Under the pieces are notes generated by a model that was not told the DNA's origin, ran no database searches, and was given only the letters and a program-made list of their open reading frames with translations. Position numbers and translations under genes: made by a program. Positions 1 through 7,127 of a stretch of DNA of 13,340 nucleotides are shown one piece after another. This stretch comes from Dehalococcoidia bacterium (GTDB lineage Bacteria > Chloroflexota > Dehalococcoidia > SZUA-161 > SpSt-899), in the NCBI GenBank assembly GCA_023271485.1, contig JALPXT010000031.1, positions 1-13,340 on the forward strand, in the 5' to 3' direction. How positions within the stretch are numbered: the first letter of the stretch is position 1; every line of letters starts with the position of its first letter.

Positions 1-271
1 GGGCCAGTGGATGATCGGTATCATAACCATCCAGTGTGGCATAGTCAAAGGCGACGCTCAGGCCGGTCTGCCCGTGCTCCAGGAGATACTTGTAGCGGGC
101 GTTGGTCTCTTCGGCGGTGCCGAAGCCGGCGAACATGCGCATCGTCCAGAGTCGGCCGCGATAGCCGGTGGGATGGACGCCGCGAAGATAGGGGTATTCG
201 CCCGGCAGACCGAGGCCGGCCTGATAATCGGGATCAGTGATTTGATCCGGAGGGAAGAGTGGGACAATCAC
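1..271 (-). CDS. Methylmalonyl-CoA mutase large subunit, N-terminal part (runs off left edge)
   Basis: The reverse strand encodes about 90 residues of the start of a coenzyme B12-dependent methylmalonyl-CoA mutase, which interconverts methylmalonyl-CoA and succinyl-CoA. Visible family motifs in order are GEYPYLRGVHPTGYRGRLWT, MRMFAGFGTAEETNARYKYL, and GQTGLSVAFD followed by GYDTDHPLA, all typical of the substrate-binding TIM barrel. The frame has a stop at 325-323, and the only start codon between it and the conserved block is GTG at 271-269. That start has no convincing Shine-Dalgarno sequence (only AAGG directly abutting it) and gives an N-terminus about 20 residues shorter than family members I know. 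The gene is divergent from panC with almost no intergenic space. The family is clear; the exact start and whether the 5' end is intact are uncertain. The rest lies beyond position 1. Confidence 0.85.
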   Translation of the reverse strand, partial: MIVPLFPPDQITDPDYQAGLGLPGEYPYLRGVHPTGYRGRLWTMRMFAGFGTAEETNARYKYLLEHGQTGLSVAFDYATLDGYDTDHPLA

Positions 272-1128
272 CCTTGAGTAAGGGCATGAAGGTCGCCCGG
301 ACGATCCCTGCGATGAAAGAGATCAGAGGAGAGCTGCCGGAGTCGGTGGGCTTCGTCCCCACCATGGGCTACCTTCACGAAGGGCATCTGTCCCTGGTTC
401 GTCGGGCGCGGGGGGAAAATAGAAGTGTGGCCGTCAGCATATTCGTCAATCCTACCCAATTCGGCCCACAGGAGGATTTTGAGACCTATCCCCGTGATGC
501 CGAGCGAGACCTGACTTTGCTGAGGCGAGAAGGGATCGATGTTGTCTTCCTGCCGGAGGCAGAAGAGATGTACCCCGCGGATTTCAATTCATGGATAGTG
601 GTCGAAGGGATCACCGAGATGTTGGAGGGTGCTTCACGCCCCGGCCACTTCCGGGGAGTCGCTACCATAGTAGCCAAGCTCCTCAATATCGTTCAGCCCA
701 ACAGGGCCTACTTCGGGCGGAAGGATGCCCAGCAAGCCCTGGTCATCAAGAAGATGGTGGCCGATCTCAATATGAATCCACGGATCATAGTCGCTCCCAC
801 GGTCCGCGAGCCTGACGGACTGGCGGTGAGCAGTCGCAATGTCCGCCTCGACCCCGAGGAACGTCAGGCTGCCCTGGTGCTGTGGAAATCCCTTAGCCTG
901 GCACAGCAGCTCCGGTCCGGTGGTGAGAAAAGTGCAGATCGAATTCGCCGGCAGATGATTGCTCTCATCGAGGGTGAACCCAGAGCGCTGATTGATTATG
1001 TCAGCATTGCTGACCCCGAGTCCTTGCGGGAACTCGACGAGATAGATCGCCCGGCCCTGGTATCCCTGGCGGTTTGGATCGGGAAGACCCGGCTCATCGA
1101 CAACGTGATCCTGGACGGTGCATCTTGA
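259..1128 (+). CDS. panC: Pantothenate synthetase (pantoate--beta-alanine ligase)
   Basis: Cytoplasmic ATP-dependent ligase that joins pantoate and beta-alanine to give pantothenate, on the route to coenzyme A. Numbered from the internal ATG at 286, the motifs are the HIGH-like PTMGYLHEGH (25-34), FVNPTQFG (53-60), FRGVATIVAKL (122-132), GRKDAQQ (144-150) and SSRN (182-185). These form the adenylation site of the cytidylyltransferase-like fold. Two starts compete. GTG259 has GGAGGG at 249-254 in front of it and gives 289 residues. ATG286 gives 280 residues, the usual family length and the usual MKV-type N-terminus, but has only a poorly spaced AAGGG. I list the longer form because of the ribosome site; homology favours 286. 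The stop codon overlaps the surE start. No panB or panD is visible here. Confidence 0.95.
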   Translation: MGQSPLSKGMKVARTIPAMKEIRGELPESVGFVPTMGYLHEGHLSLVRRARGENRSVAVSIFVNPTQFGPQEDFETYPRDAERDLTLLRREGIDVVFLPEAEEMYPADFNSWIVVEGITEMLEGASRPGHFRGVATIVAKLLNIVQPNRAYFGRKDAQQALVIKKMVADLNMNPRIIVAPTVREPDGLAVSSRNVRLDPEERQAALVLWKSLSLAQQLRSGGEKSADRIRRQMIALIEGEPRALIDYVSIADPESLRELDEIDRPALVSLAVWIGKTRLIDNVILDGAS

Positions 1129-1949
1129 AAATCCTGGTATCCAACGACGATGGTATCTATGCCAGGGGGCTTTGGGCTCTGGTAAGGGCACTCAAAGGAG
1201 TGGGCGAAGTCATAGTGGTGGCTCCTGACCGCGAACAGAGCGCGGTGGGAACCTCGGTTACCCTTCATTACCCGCTCAGGGTCAAGAAGGCGAAATCCCG
1301 ATTGAGCGGGGTAGAGGCCTATTCGGTCGAAGGAACACCGGCCGATAGCGTGATCCTGGGCTTGCAGATGCTGGCAAAGGACGGTGTTGACTTGGTCGTT
1401 TCCGGGATTAACGAGGGGCTGAATTTAGGCAACGATGTTTTCATCTCCGGAACGGTCGGCGCTGCTCTTCAGGGATACTTCTACGAGATTCCTGCCATAG
1501 CCATCTCCGCTGCCCTGGTAAAGAATAAGGTGCGATTCGATACCGCTGCCAGGATAGGAGCATTGCTGGCAAAGAAGGTTGAGCAGAAGGATTTGCTCCC
1601 CGGAACGCTCCTCAACGTAAACCTGCCCCACTTGCCCCTCAGGAAGATTCAAGGCATTCAGGCAACGAGACTCGGCCGCAGAAGCTACCGGGATGACATC
1701 AAGAAGGGGAACGACGGCAGAAGGGACTATTATTGGATCGTGCGCAGCGAACCTGAATGGGGTGAGGAGAAAGGAACCGATATATGGGCCGTACGGCACG
1801 ACAAGATCTCGATCACCATGCTTCGAGGCAACCTGGCCAATTCGAGCCGGATGAACCACCTGGAAAGCTTGTGCTCCTCACTCTTCGCGGAACTTGGCTA
1901 CGCAGGTTCAAAGTTCCGGGGTTCACGGTTCATAGTTCGCAGTCACTAG
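1125..1949 (+). CDS. surE: 5'/3'-nucleotidase SurE
   Basis: SurE is a metal-dependent phosphatase of nucleoside monophosphates. The start is TTG at 1125, overlapping the panC stop as TTGA (1125-1128), which suggests translational coupling; the ORF upstream of it in this frame is a shadow inside panC. The product is 274 residues. Metal-site residues are in the expected places: D8 and D9 in VSNDDG, S39 in REQSAVG, and N96 in SGINEG, followed by LGNDVFISGTVGAALQG. The core ends around ELGYAG. The last 14 or so residues (KFRGSRFIVRSH and neighbours) look non-native because they are encoded by a 7-bp repeat array that begins at 1904 and also supplies the TAG stop. The native end has probably been replaced or extended by the array. 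Confidence 0.93.
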   Translation: MKILVSNDDGIYARGLWALVRALKGVGEVIVVAPDREQSAVGTSVTLHYPLRVKKAKSRLSGVEAYSVEGTPADSVILGLQMLAKDGVDLVVSGINEGLNLGNDVFISGTVGAALQGYFYEIPAIAISAALVKNKVRFDTAARIGALLAKKVEQKDLLPGTLLNVNLPHLPLRKIQGIQATRLGRRSYRDDIKKGNDGRRDYYWIVRSEPEWGEEKGTDIWAVRHDKISITMLRGNLANSSRMNHLESLCSSLFAELGYAGSKFRGSRFIVRSH

Positions 1950-1988
1950 TCACCAGTCACCAGTCACTAGTCACTAGTCACCTTTCAC
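1904..1988 (+). repeat. Degenerate heptad repeat array overlapping the surE 3' end
   Basis: Twelve consecutive units, all 7 bp except one of 8: AGGTTCA, AAGTTCC, GGGGTTCA, CGGTTCA, TAGTTCG, CAGTCAC, TAGTCAC, CAGTCAC, CAGTCAC, TAGTCAC, TAGTCAC, CTTTCAC. The first half follows an NRGTTCA pattern and the second half YAGTCAC. About 46 bases of the array are translated as the SurE tail, and the surE stop (TAG, 1947-1949) is the first three bases of a TAGTCAC unit. A related array lies at 11551-11613. The array carries no gene and its function is unknown. Confidence 0.85.
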
Positions 1989-2008
1989 TCAGCCTTCGGA
2001 CTATCTAC

Positions 2009-2038
2009 TTGACGCGACGATATGTCTTTTGTTACCAT
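2009..2038 (+). promoter_or_regulatory. Likely sigma-70-type promoter for tRNA-Ala (and perhaps tldD)
   Basis: TTGACG at 2009-2014 matches the -35 consensus at five of six positions. TACCAT at 2033-2038 matches the -10 at four of six, with an 18-bp spacer. Transcription would begin around 2045, just before the mature tRNA 5' end at 2049. Placement is the strongest support; the -10 is imperfect. The 60 bases between the heptad array and the tRNA hold nothing else I can identify. Confidence 0.5.
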
Positions 2039-2048
2039 TAAGAGCCTG

Positions 2049-2121
2049 GGGGATATAGCTCAATTGGGAGAGCGCGGCGTTCGCATCGCCGAGGTTGGGG
2101 GTTCGAGTCCCCCTATCTCCA
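2049..2121 (+). tRNA. tRNA-Ala (anticodon CGC)
   Basis: A complete 73-nt cloverleaf can be folded by hand. The acceptor stem is GGGGATA (2049-2055) with TATCTCC (2114-2120). The D stem is GCTC/GAGC around an 8-nt loop, and the anticodon stem is CGGCG/CGCCG. The loop TTCGCAT puts CGC at 2082-2084, reading GCG. The variable loop has 5 nt and the T arm is GGGGG-TTCGAGT-CCCCC. The third acceptor pair is G3-U70, the classical alanine identity element, and the discriminator is A2121. The 3' CCA is not encoded (A is followed by CTTTT). The gene sits 32 bases upstream of the tldD start with no terminator between. Confidence 0.95.
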
Positions 2122-2153
2122 CTTTTCTCAAGATTTCCGCCAAAGGAGGGCAT

Positions 2154-3518
2154 ATGTTTGAGCCATTAAGGGCGATCATTTCAAAGGCAGATGCAGATTA
2201 CGCCGACATTCGCTACGAAATACTCCGAGAGACGAGGATTGTCTTCAACGGTGCCGAATTAGGGGAGATCGGCTCGAATACAACCGATGGATACGTATTG
2301 CGGGTACTGAAAAACGGGGGCTTATCCACCGTAGCCTTTACCAGAGAGATCGATGCCGGAAAAGCTATCAAGAGCGCCCTGGAAAATGCCCTGCTCCTGT
2401 CCCGGAACATTAATGAGCCCGTCGTGTTCGCCCCAACCGAGGCAATTAAGGGCACCTTCTTGCCACCCTTGAAAGAGGATCCGAGGGGGATTCCGATCGC
2501 TGAAAAGCTGGAATTAACCCGGCACTATAACGACATATGCCTAAAGCACGAAGGGATCAGCACAACCAACCTCCAATATCTGGAGGTTGCACGGGAAAAG
2601 TATTTTGCCAGTAGCCAGGGAAGCGAAATCAGAGAGGATCTGATTACCACAACGATAAACGGTCTAATTACCAGCAAGGACGGAAATCTGATTCAGAATG
2701 TGAGAGTAGGGGTTGGGGGAAGCACTGGATTCGCCATACTTAGAAATCGGGAGGAGAAATTTGAGAGGAAAACGGGGATTGCACTCGATCTTCTGAGGGC
2801 AAAGCCGGTAGAGGCCGGGGTCTATGATGCAATACTCAATCCCAATATGGCCGGAGTATTCACTCACGAGGCATTTGGGCACTTCTCTGAGGCCGACCTT
2901 ATTGAAGATAATCCCACGATGAGAGAGAAGATGAGAATTGGAGCCAAACTGGGGAACAATGTGCTCAACATCATTGATGACCCCACGATGCCCGACCAGT
3001 TGGGCTTCTACAGGTACGACGACGAGGGTGTAACGGCCAGACCGGTTCAACTCTTGAGGGATGGGATTCTGGTGGGCCGCCTGCATTCGAGAAGGACGGC
3101 GGCCTCTTTTGGAGAGCCCCTCAGCGGCCACTCGATTGCCGAGGATTACCGTTTCGCCCCCATCATAAGGATGGGCAACATCTTTATCCAGCCGGGAACG
3201 AACAGCTTTGAGGGACTGCTTGAGGAGCTTGGCAATGGATTGTATATCCTCGACGCCAAGGGGGGTCAGACCAGCGGGGAGAACTTCACCTTCGGCGCTC
3301 AGTACGCTTACAGGGTCAAGAACGGCAAACTGGGGGGAATGGTTCGTGACATCAATATCTCCGGGAATCTGTATCGAACCATGCAAAACATCACCGCGAT
3401 AGGAAACGACCTCATGCTGGCTGAAATCGGTGGGTGCGGGAAGGGACAACTGAACATTCGTTCCGGTATGGGTGGTCCGCATATACTTGTCAAAAGCGTT
3501 GTCATCGGAGGTGCCTGA
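2154..3518 (+). CDS. tldD: TldD metalloprotease
   Basis: Peptidase family U62 (PmbA/TldD). In characterised bacteria TldD and TldE form a zinc protease that degrades unfolded peptides and matures some ribosomally made peptides. The start is ATG2154, preceded by AAAGGAGG (2142-2149) with good spacing; the frame stays open further upstream only by reading through the tRNA. The product is 454 residues. The metal site HExxxH is HEAFGH at 238-243, and the conserved C-terminal stretch contains GGCGKGQ, whose cysteine probably corresponds to the third zinc ligand. Glycine-rich segments such as KGGQTSGENFTFGAQYAYRV are family-typical. The stop TGA (3516-3518) shares a base with the tldE ATG, so the two subunits are probably translated together. 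Nothing in this window suggests a dedicated peptide substrate. Confidence 0.95.
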   Translation: MFEPLRAIISKADADYADIRYEILRETRIVFNGAELGEIGSNTTDGYVLRVLKNGGLSTVAFTREIDAGKAIKSALENALLLSRNINEPVVFAPTEAIKGTFLPPLKEDPRGIPIAEKLELTRHYNDICLKHEGISTTNLQYLEVAREKYFASSQGSEIREDLITTTINGLITSKDGNLIQNVRVGVGGSTGFAILRNREEKFERKTGIALDLLRAKPVEAGVYDAILNPNMAGVFTHEAFGHFSEADLIEDNPTMREKMRIGAKLGNNVLNIIDDPTMPDQLGFYRYDDEGVTARPVQLLRDGILVGRLHSRRTAASFGEPLSGHSIAEDYRFAPIIRMGNIFIQPGTNSFEGLLEELGNGLYILDAKGGQTSGENFTFGAQYAYRVKNGKLGGMVRDINISGNLYRTMQNITAIGNDLMLAEIGGCGKGQLNIRSGMGGPHILVKSVVIGGA

Positions 3519-4828
3519 TGGAAGAATTGCTTGAAATCGCCCGGAAAGCCAGTGATCAAGTGGAGGTTTACTCGCTGGATCAGACGGTGGATTCCGTTTC
3601 GTTCGAAAATGCGAAGCTCAAGGATATCGATAGCAAGCTGCAATCGGGGATTTCCCTGAGAATAATAAAAGGTGGAAACCTTGGATTCGCATTCACCAGA
3701 AACCTGATCAGTGGTGAGAAGTTCCTGCAAAATGCGCTCGATTCCCTCAAGGGCGGCGTTGAGGCGGGCTTTGATCTCCCTGCTACGCGGGATCTGGCTC
3801 AACTGGATACTTACAACCCCGCCATCGAGAGCCTCACCAATACCACTATCGTGGATGAGTGCAACAGGATCTGTGAAATGCTGGCCCCCAGAACAAATGG
3901 ACAGATCAACGTAAATGCCGGCCGGGTGACATCGAGGGTGCGGCTCCTGAACAGCAATGGAACCGACCTTTCATCGAGGTCGTCTCTATACTACTGTCAC
4001 ACCGCAATCATGTATCCCGGATCCTATTCTTCGATAAGCCGGTTGGTAGTTTTCAAGGACTTTGAGAAAACACCCGACGAACATCTGAACTTCATTATCA
4101 ACACCTACAATAAGTCGCTGAAAGAGGTGAGTCCCCGCGGCAGGAAAATGAAGGTGCTTTTCCTGCCGGATACTATATACGGTCTGATCTGGAGACTTCA
4201 GAGTGCCACGAACGGAAAGAACATCTACGAAAAGAAATCACCGGTATCGGAGAAACTGGGTCAGGAGATATTCGACCGTCAACTCACCATATATAACGAC
4301 CCCCTTAATGATGAAATTCCCGGTGCCCGGAGCTTTGACGATGAGGGTACACCCTGTCGTTATTTTCCGGTAGTTGAAAACGGCGTCTTGAAGAGTTTCT
4401 ATTATGATCTTCACTACGCGGACAAGCTGAAGGCGAGTCCGACCGGGCATGGATTCAGGAGCGCCATGTGGGGCGGTGATTCGATCGCCACAAAACCCAC
4501 CCCCTCTCTGGATCACCTCTTTATAAAGCCCGGCGATAAGCCTCTTTCGCAGCTCATAAAGTCGATCGATCGCGGCATCATCATCGCCGGCGTGCTTGGC
4601 GCCCACAGCGGTAACATCCCGAATGGTGATTTTTCAATGGGCCTTAGCCCTGGACTATATGTGGAGAAGGGCGAGATAGTGGGGAATGTAAAAGACGCCA
4701 TGGTAGCCGGCAACATCTATGAGGTGATGAAAAATGTGCTGGCTATCGAAGACACCCTCTACCCGGCAATGATGGGAACCTTCCCGGCGATATTGTTCGA
4801 CAGTGTGAGTGTGGCGACAAAATCGTAG
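3518..4828 (+). CDS. tldE: TldE/PmbA, non-catalytic partner of TldD
   Basis: The second subunit of the TldD/TldE heterodimer, 436 residues. It starts at ATG3518, overlapping the tldD stop by one base (TGATG), with GGAGG at 3507-3511 as ribosome site. It shares the U62 family layout with TldD. Where TldD has HEAFGH, this protein has LPDTIYGLIWRLQSATNG, without an HExxxH motif, as expected for the inactive partner. The C-terminal part contains IAGVLGAHSGNIPNGDFS and GLYVEKGEIVG, characteristic of PmbA. A longer reading from 3434 would overlap tldD by about 85 bases and has no support. It ends eight bases from the convergent NuoF-like gene; no terminator hairpin is visible between the two. Confidence 0.93.
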   Translation: MEELLEIARKASDQVEVYSLDQTVDSVSFENAKLKDIDSKLQSGISLRIIKGGNLGFAFTRNLISGEKFLQNALDSLKGGVEAGFDLPATRDLAQLDTYNPAIESLTNTTIVDECNRICEMLAPRTNGQINVNAGRVTSRVRLLNSNGTDLSSRSSLYYCHTAIMYPGSYSSISRLVVFKDFEKTPDEHLNFIINTYNKSLKEVSPRGRKMKVLFLPDTIYGLIWRLQSATNGKNIYEKKSPVSEKLGQEIFDRQLTIYNDPLNDEIPGARSFDDEGTPCRYFPVVENGVLKSFYYDLHYADKLKASPTGHGFRSAMWGGDSIATKPTPSLDHLFIKPGDKPLSQLIKSIDRGIIIAGVLGAHSGNIPNGDFSMGLSPGLYVEKGEIVGNVKDAMVAGNIYEVMKNVLAIEDTLYPAMMGTFPAILFDSVSVATKS

Positions 4829-4836
4829 CACAAGAA

Positions 4837-6666
4837 TTATGCGGAATGCAAAGTGTTATCCAGTCGTCCGGGAATGCATTCCACCGCGCTAAAGCGTTCA
4901 GGACATACGCTCAAGCATACTCCGCACCTGGTGCACCCGTCCTGGTCGATCACATGGATTTGCTTCTTCCCGCCGGTTATCGCCTGGACGGGGCACTCTC
5001 TAAGACAGATCATGCAAGCCTTGCACTTATCCGGCAGGATGCGATAGGAGATAAGGTCTTTGCATACCCGAGCGGGGCACTTCCTTTCATAGATATGCGC
5101 TTCATATTCCTCACGGAAGTAGCGGATGGTGGTGATTACCGGGTTTGGGGCGGTCTGCCCCAGACCGCAAATCGAGCCCATCTTAATTGCTTCACCCAGC
5201 TCCATAAGCAGGTCAATGTCCTCCGGGCGACCCCTCCCTTCAGTAATAGAGTTGAGGATATCCAGCATCTGTAAGGTTCCCAATACGCACAAAGAACACT
5301 GGCCGCAGCTCTCTTTTTGGGTGAAGTCCAGGAAATAGCGGGCGAGGTCAACCATGCAGGTATCCTCATCCACCACCACCATACCGCCGGAGCCCATCAT
5401 GGCACCGGCGTCGGTGAGGGAATCGAAATCAACCGGCGTATCCAGGAGTTCTGCCGGAAGACATCCTCCCGAAGGTCCGCCGGTCTGCACCGCTTTAAAG
5501 GCTTTACCCCCGGGGATCCCTCCACCAATATCAAAGACGATTTCACGAAGACTGATCCCCATTGGCACCTCTATCAATCCGCAGTTTGCCGTTTTGCCGG
5601 TCAGAGAAAAGATAGCGGTGCCCTTGCTCTTCTTCGTGCCCCTGCCGGCAAACCAGTCTGCCCCCTGGGTGATAATCCAGCGGATACTGGCGAAGGTCTT
5701 CACATTGTTAAGCAGAGTAGGCTTATCCCATAATCCCACCTGAGTGGTGCGGGGACGTGGAAGGGGCTTCGGCATCCCCCGTTTACCTTCAAGGGAGAGA
5801 ACCAGAGCGGTAGACTCGCCGCAAACAAAAGCCCCGGCACCCTGGAAGATCTCGATGTCAAAATCAAAATCGTTGCCCAAAATATTCTTCCCCAGGAATC
5901 CCTTTTCTCTTGCTTGAGCAATGGCGATCTCAAGCCGCTTCACTGCCAGGGGATACTCTGCCCGGACATAGATATAACCCAGTTTGGCACCAACAGCATA
6001 GCCGGCAATGATCATCCCCTCCAACACCGAATGGCAATCACCTTCCAAGACCGAGCGGTCCTGAAATGCCCCTGGATCGCCTTCATCGGCGTTGCAGACC
6101 ACATACTTCTCTGCACCCGCCGTGTTGCGGCAGGACTCCCACTTCCGTCCGGTGGGGAAGCCGCCACCGCCAAGACCCCGCAGCCCGGAACGCTTTACCG
6201 TGTCAATAACCTCTTCCGGCGACATTTCAAGGAGAGTCTGGCGCAACGCCTCGTAGCCACCAACGGCAAGATAGTCGTCAATCTCCTCGGGGTCAATGTA
6301 ACCACAATTTTTTAGCACAGTTCGCTGCTGTCTGCTATAAAAAGCAATGTCACGGTAATGAGGTATTACTTTGCCCGTAAGGGGGTCACGGTAGAAGAGC
6401 CGCTCAGGAGGCTTCTTCTGTGACAGGAGCGACTGAGCAATATCCGGTGTATCCTCGACCTTGACCCTTGTGCAAAAGATTCCTTCGGGTTCGACGACTG
6501 CAAGCGGGCCCTGCTGGCAGAAGCCGTGACAACCGGTACGCTTAACCTGAACATCCCCTCCCAAACCCAACTGTGCTATCTCTCTTTCTAACGATATGTG
6601 AATTTGCTCGGCTCCTGCGGACACGCAACCTGTCCCCTGACAAACCAGAACAGTCTTATCCGGCAT
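4837..6666 (-). CDS. nuoF: NuoF-like NAD(H)/FMN subunit with extra Fe-S domains, of the formate dehydrogenase complex
   Basis: This 609-residue flavoprotein resembles HndC/HydB-type diaphorase subunits. An N-terminal thioredoxin-like [2Fe-2S] domain carries C9, C14, C46 and C50. The FMN-binding GLRGLGGGGFPTGRKW lies at 161-176, the NADH-site CNADEGDPGAFQDR at 191-204, and the SLBB region GGGIPGGKAF near 381-390. The [4Fe-4S] motif has C454, C457, C460 and C500. A C-terminal ferredoxin domain has two clusters (C548, C551, C554, C558 and C578, C581, C584, C588). The FMN segment reads GESTAL where Complex I NuoF has GEETAL. The start is ATG6666, preceded by GAGGAG; GTG one codon earlier is possible. 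It overlaps the NuoE-like gene by 11 bases. It should pass electrons between FdhA, NAD(H) and perhaps ferredoxin. The rest of Complex I is absent, so this is not a respiratory NuoF. Confidence 0.9.
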   Translation of the reverse strand: MPDKTVLVCQGTGCVSAGAEQIHISLEREIAQLGLGGDVQVKRTGCHGFCQQGPLAVVEPEGIFCTRVKVEDTPDIAQSLLSQKKPPERLFYRDPLTGKVIPHYRDIAFYSRQQRTVLKNCGYIDPEEIDDYLAVGGYEALRQTLLEMSPEEVIDTVKRSGLRGLGGGGFPTGRKWESCRNTAGAEKYVVCNADEGDPGAFQDRSVLEGDCHSVLEGMIIAGYAVGAKLGYIYVRAEYPLAVKRLEIAIAQAREKGFLGKNILGNDFDFDIEIFQGAGAFVCGESTALVLSLEGKRGMPKPLPRPRTTQVGLWDKPTLLNNVKTFASIRWIITQGADWFAGRGTKKSKGTAIFSLTGKTANCGLIEVPMGISLREIVFDIGGGIPGGKAFKAVQTGGPSGGCLPAELLDTPVDFDSLTDAGAMMGSGGMVVVDEDTCMVDLARYFLDFTQKESCGQCSLCVLGTLQMLDILNSITEGRGRPEDIDLLMELGEAIKMGSICGLGQTAPNPVITTIRYFREEYEAHIYERKCPARVCKDLISYRILPDKCKACMICLRECPVQAITGGKKQIHVIDQDGCTRCGVCLSVCPERFSAVECIPGRLDNTLHSA

Positions 6667-7117
6667 CACACTCTCCTCTAGTGGTAAAGATATCGCTTAT
6701 CTCTTTAGTGGTTAACCGACCGTGAACCTCTTTATTGACCATTATACAGGGTGCAAGCCCGCAACAACCGATACAGGCAACGGATTCCAGTGTGTATTCC
6801 AGATCCTGTCTCGTCTCACCTTCTTTAATTTCAAGGGCCTTTTCTACCTCGTCGAGTATTCGCGGGGCCCCCTTCACATGGCAAGCCGTTCCCCGGCACA
6901 CCATAACCCTGTTTCTGCCCATGGGCGTAAAACGAAATTGGGCGTAGAAGGAGGCTACACCGAACACCCTGCTTTCCGCTACACCGGTAGACTCAGCGAC
7001 CTTAACTATCGCCTCTTCAGGGAGATAGCCAAATTCCGCCTGAATTCGCTGCAGAATCGGTATCAGATCACCCTTCCTTCCCCTGGAGGGTACAATTTCA
7101 GTTAAACGGTCTTCCAC
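6656..7117 (-). CDS. nuoE: NuoE-like [2Fe-2S] thioredoxin-fold subunit
   Basis: A 153-residue protein of the 24-kDa NuoE family, which carries electrons next to the NADH/FMN subunit. After a helical N-terminal region (IQAEFGYLPEEAIVKVAEST, then VFGVASFYAQF) comes the [2Fe-2S] site with C74 and C79 (CRGTAC) and C115 and C119 (CIGCCG). An additional cysteine sits at 118. I chose GTG7117 because GGAGG precedes it with five bases between and it begins ten bases after the fdhA stop. The frame stays open up to 7210, but that would mean overlapping fdhA by over 80 bases. The 3' end overlaps the NuoF-like start by 11 bases, which suggests coupled translation. With fdhA and the NuoF-like gene it makes an NAD-linked formate dehydrogenase set. 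Confidence 0.93.
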   Translation of the reverse strand: MEDRLTEIVPSRGRKGDLIPILQRIQAEFGYLPEEAIVKVAESTGVAESRVFGVASFYAQFRFTPMGRNRVMVCRGTACHVKGAPRILDEVEKALEIKEGETRQDLEYTLESVACIGCCGLAPCIMVNKEVHGRLTTKEISDIFTTRGECDAG

Positions 7118-7127
7118 GATACCTCCA

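Noticed and set aside
7..277. Plus-strand ORFs of 77 and 88 codons before panC
   Set aside because: They are shadows of the reverse-strand mutase, whose frame shows long, unmistakable family motifs; the plus-strand products resemble nothing.
634..1191. 185-codon minus-strand ORF opposite panC
   Set aside because: Antisense shadow of panC, whose motifs and length are complete.
1904..1988. CRISPR array
   Set aside because: Units are 7 bp and contiguous, with no spacers and no cas genes nearby.
2022..2153. A 44-residue N-terminal extension of TldD
   Set aside because: It would be translated through the tRNA-Ala gene. ATG2154 has a strong ribosome site and the usual family N-terminus.
4837..7117. 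Part of a Complex I (nuo) operon
   Set aside because: Only the NuoE/F-like diaphorase subunits are present; they are tightly coupled to fdhA and no membrane subunits occur here.
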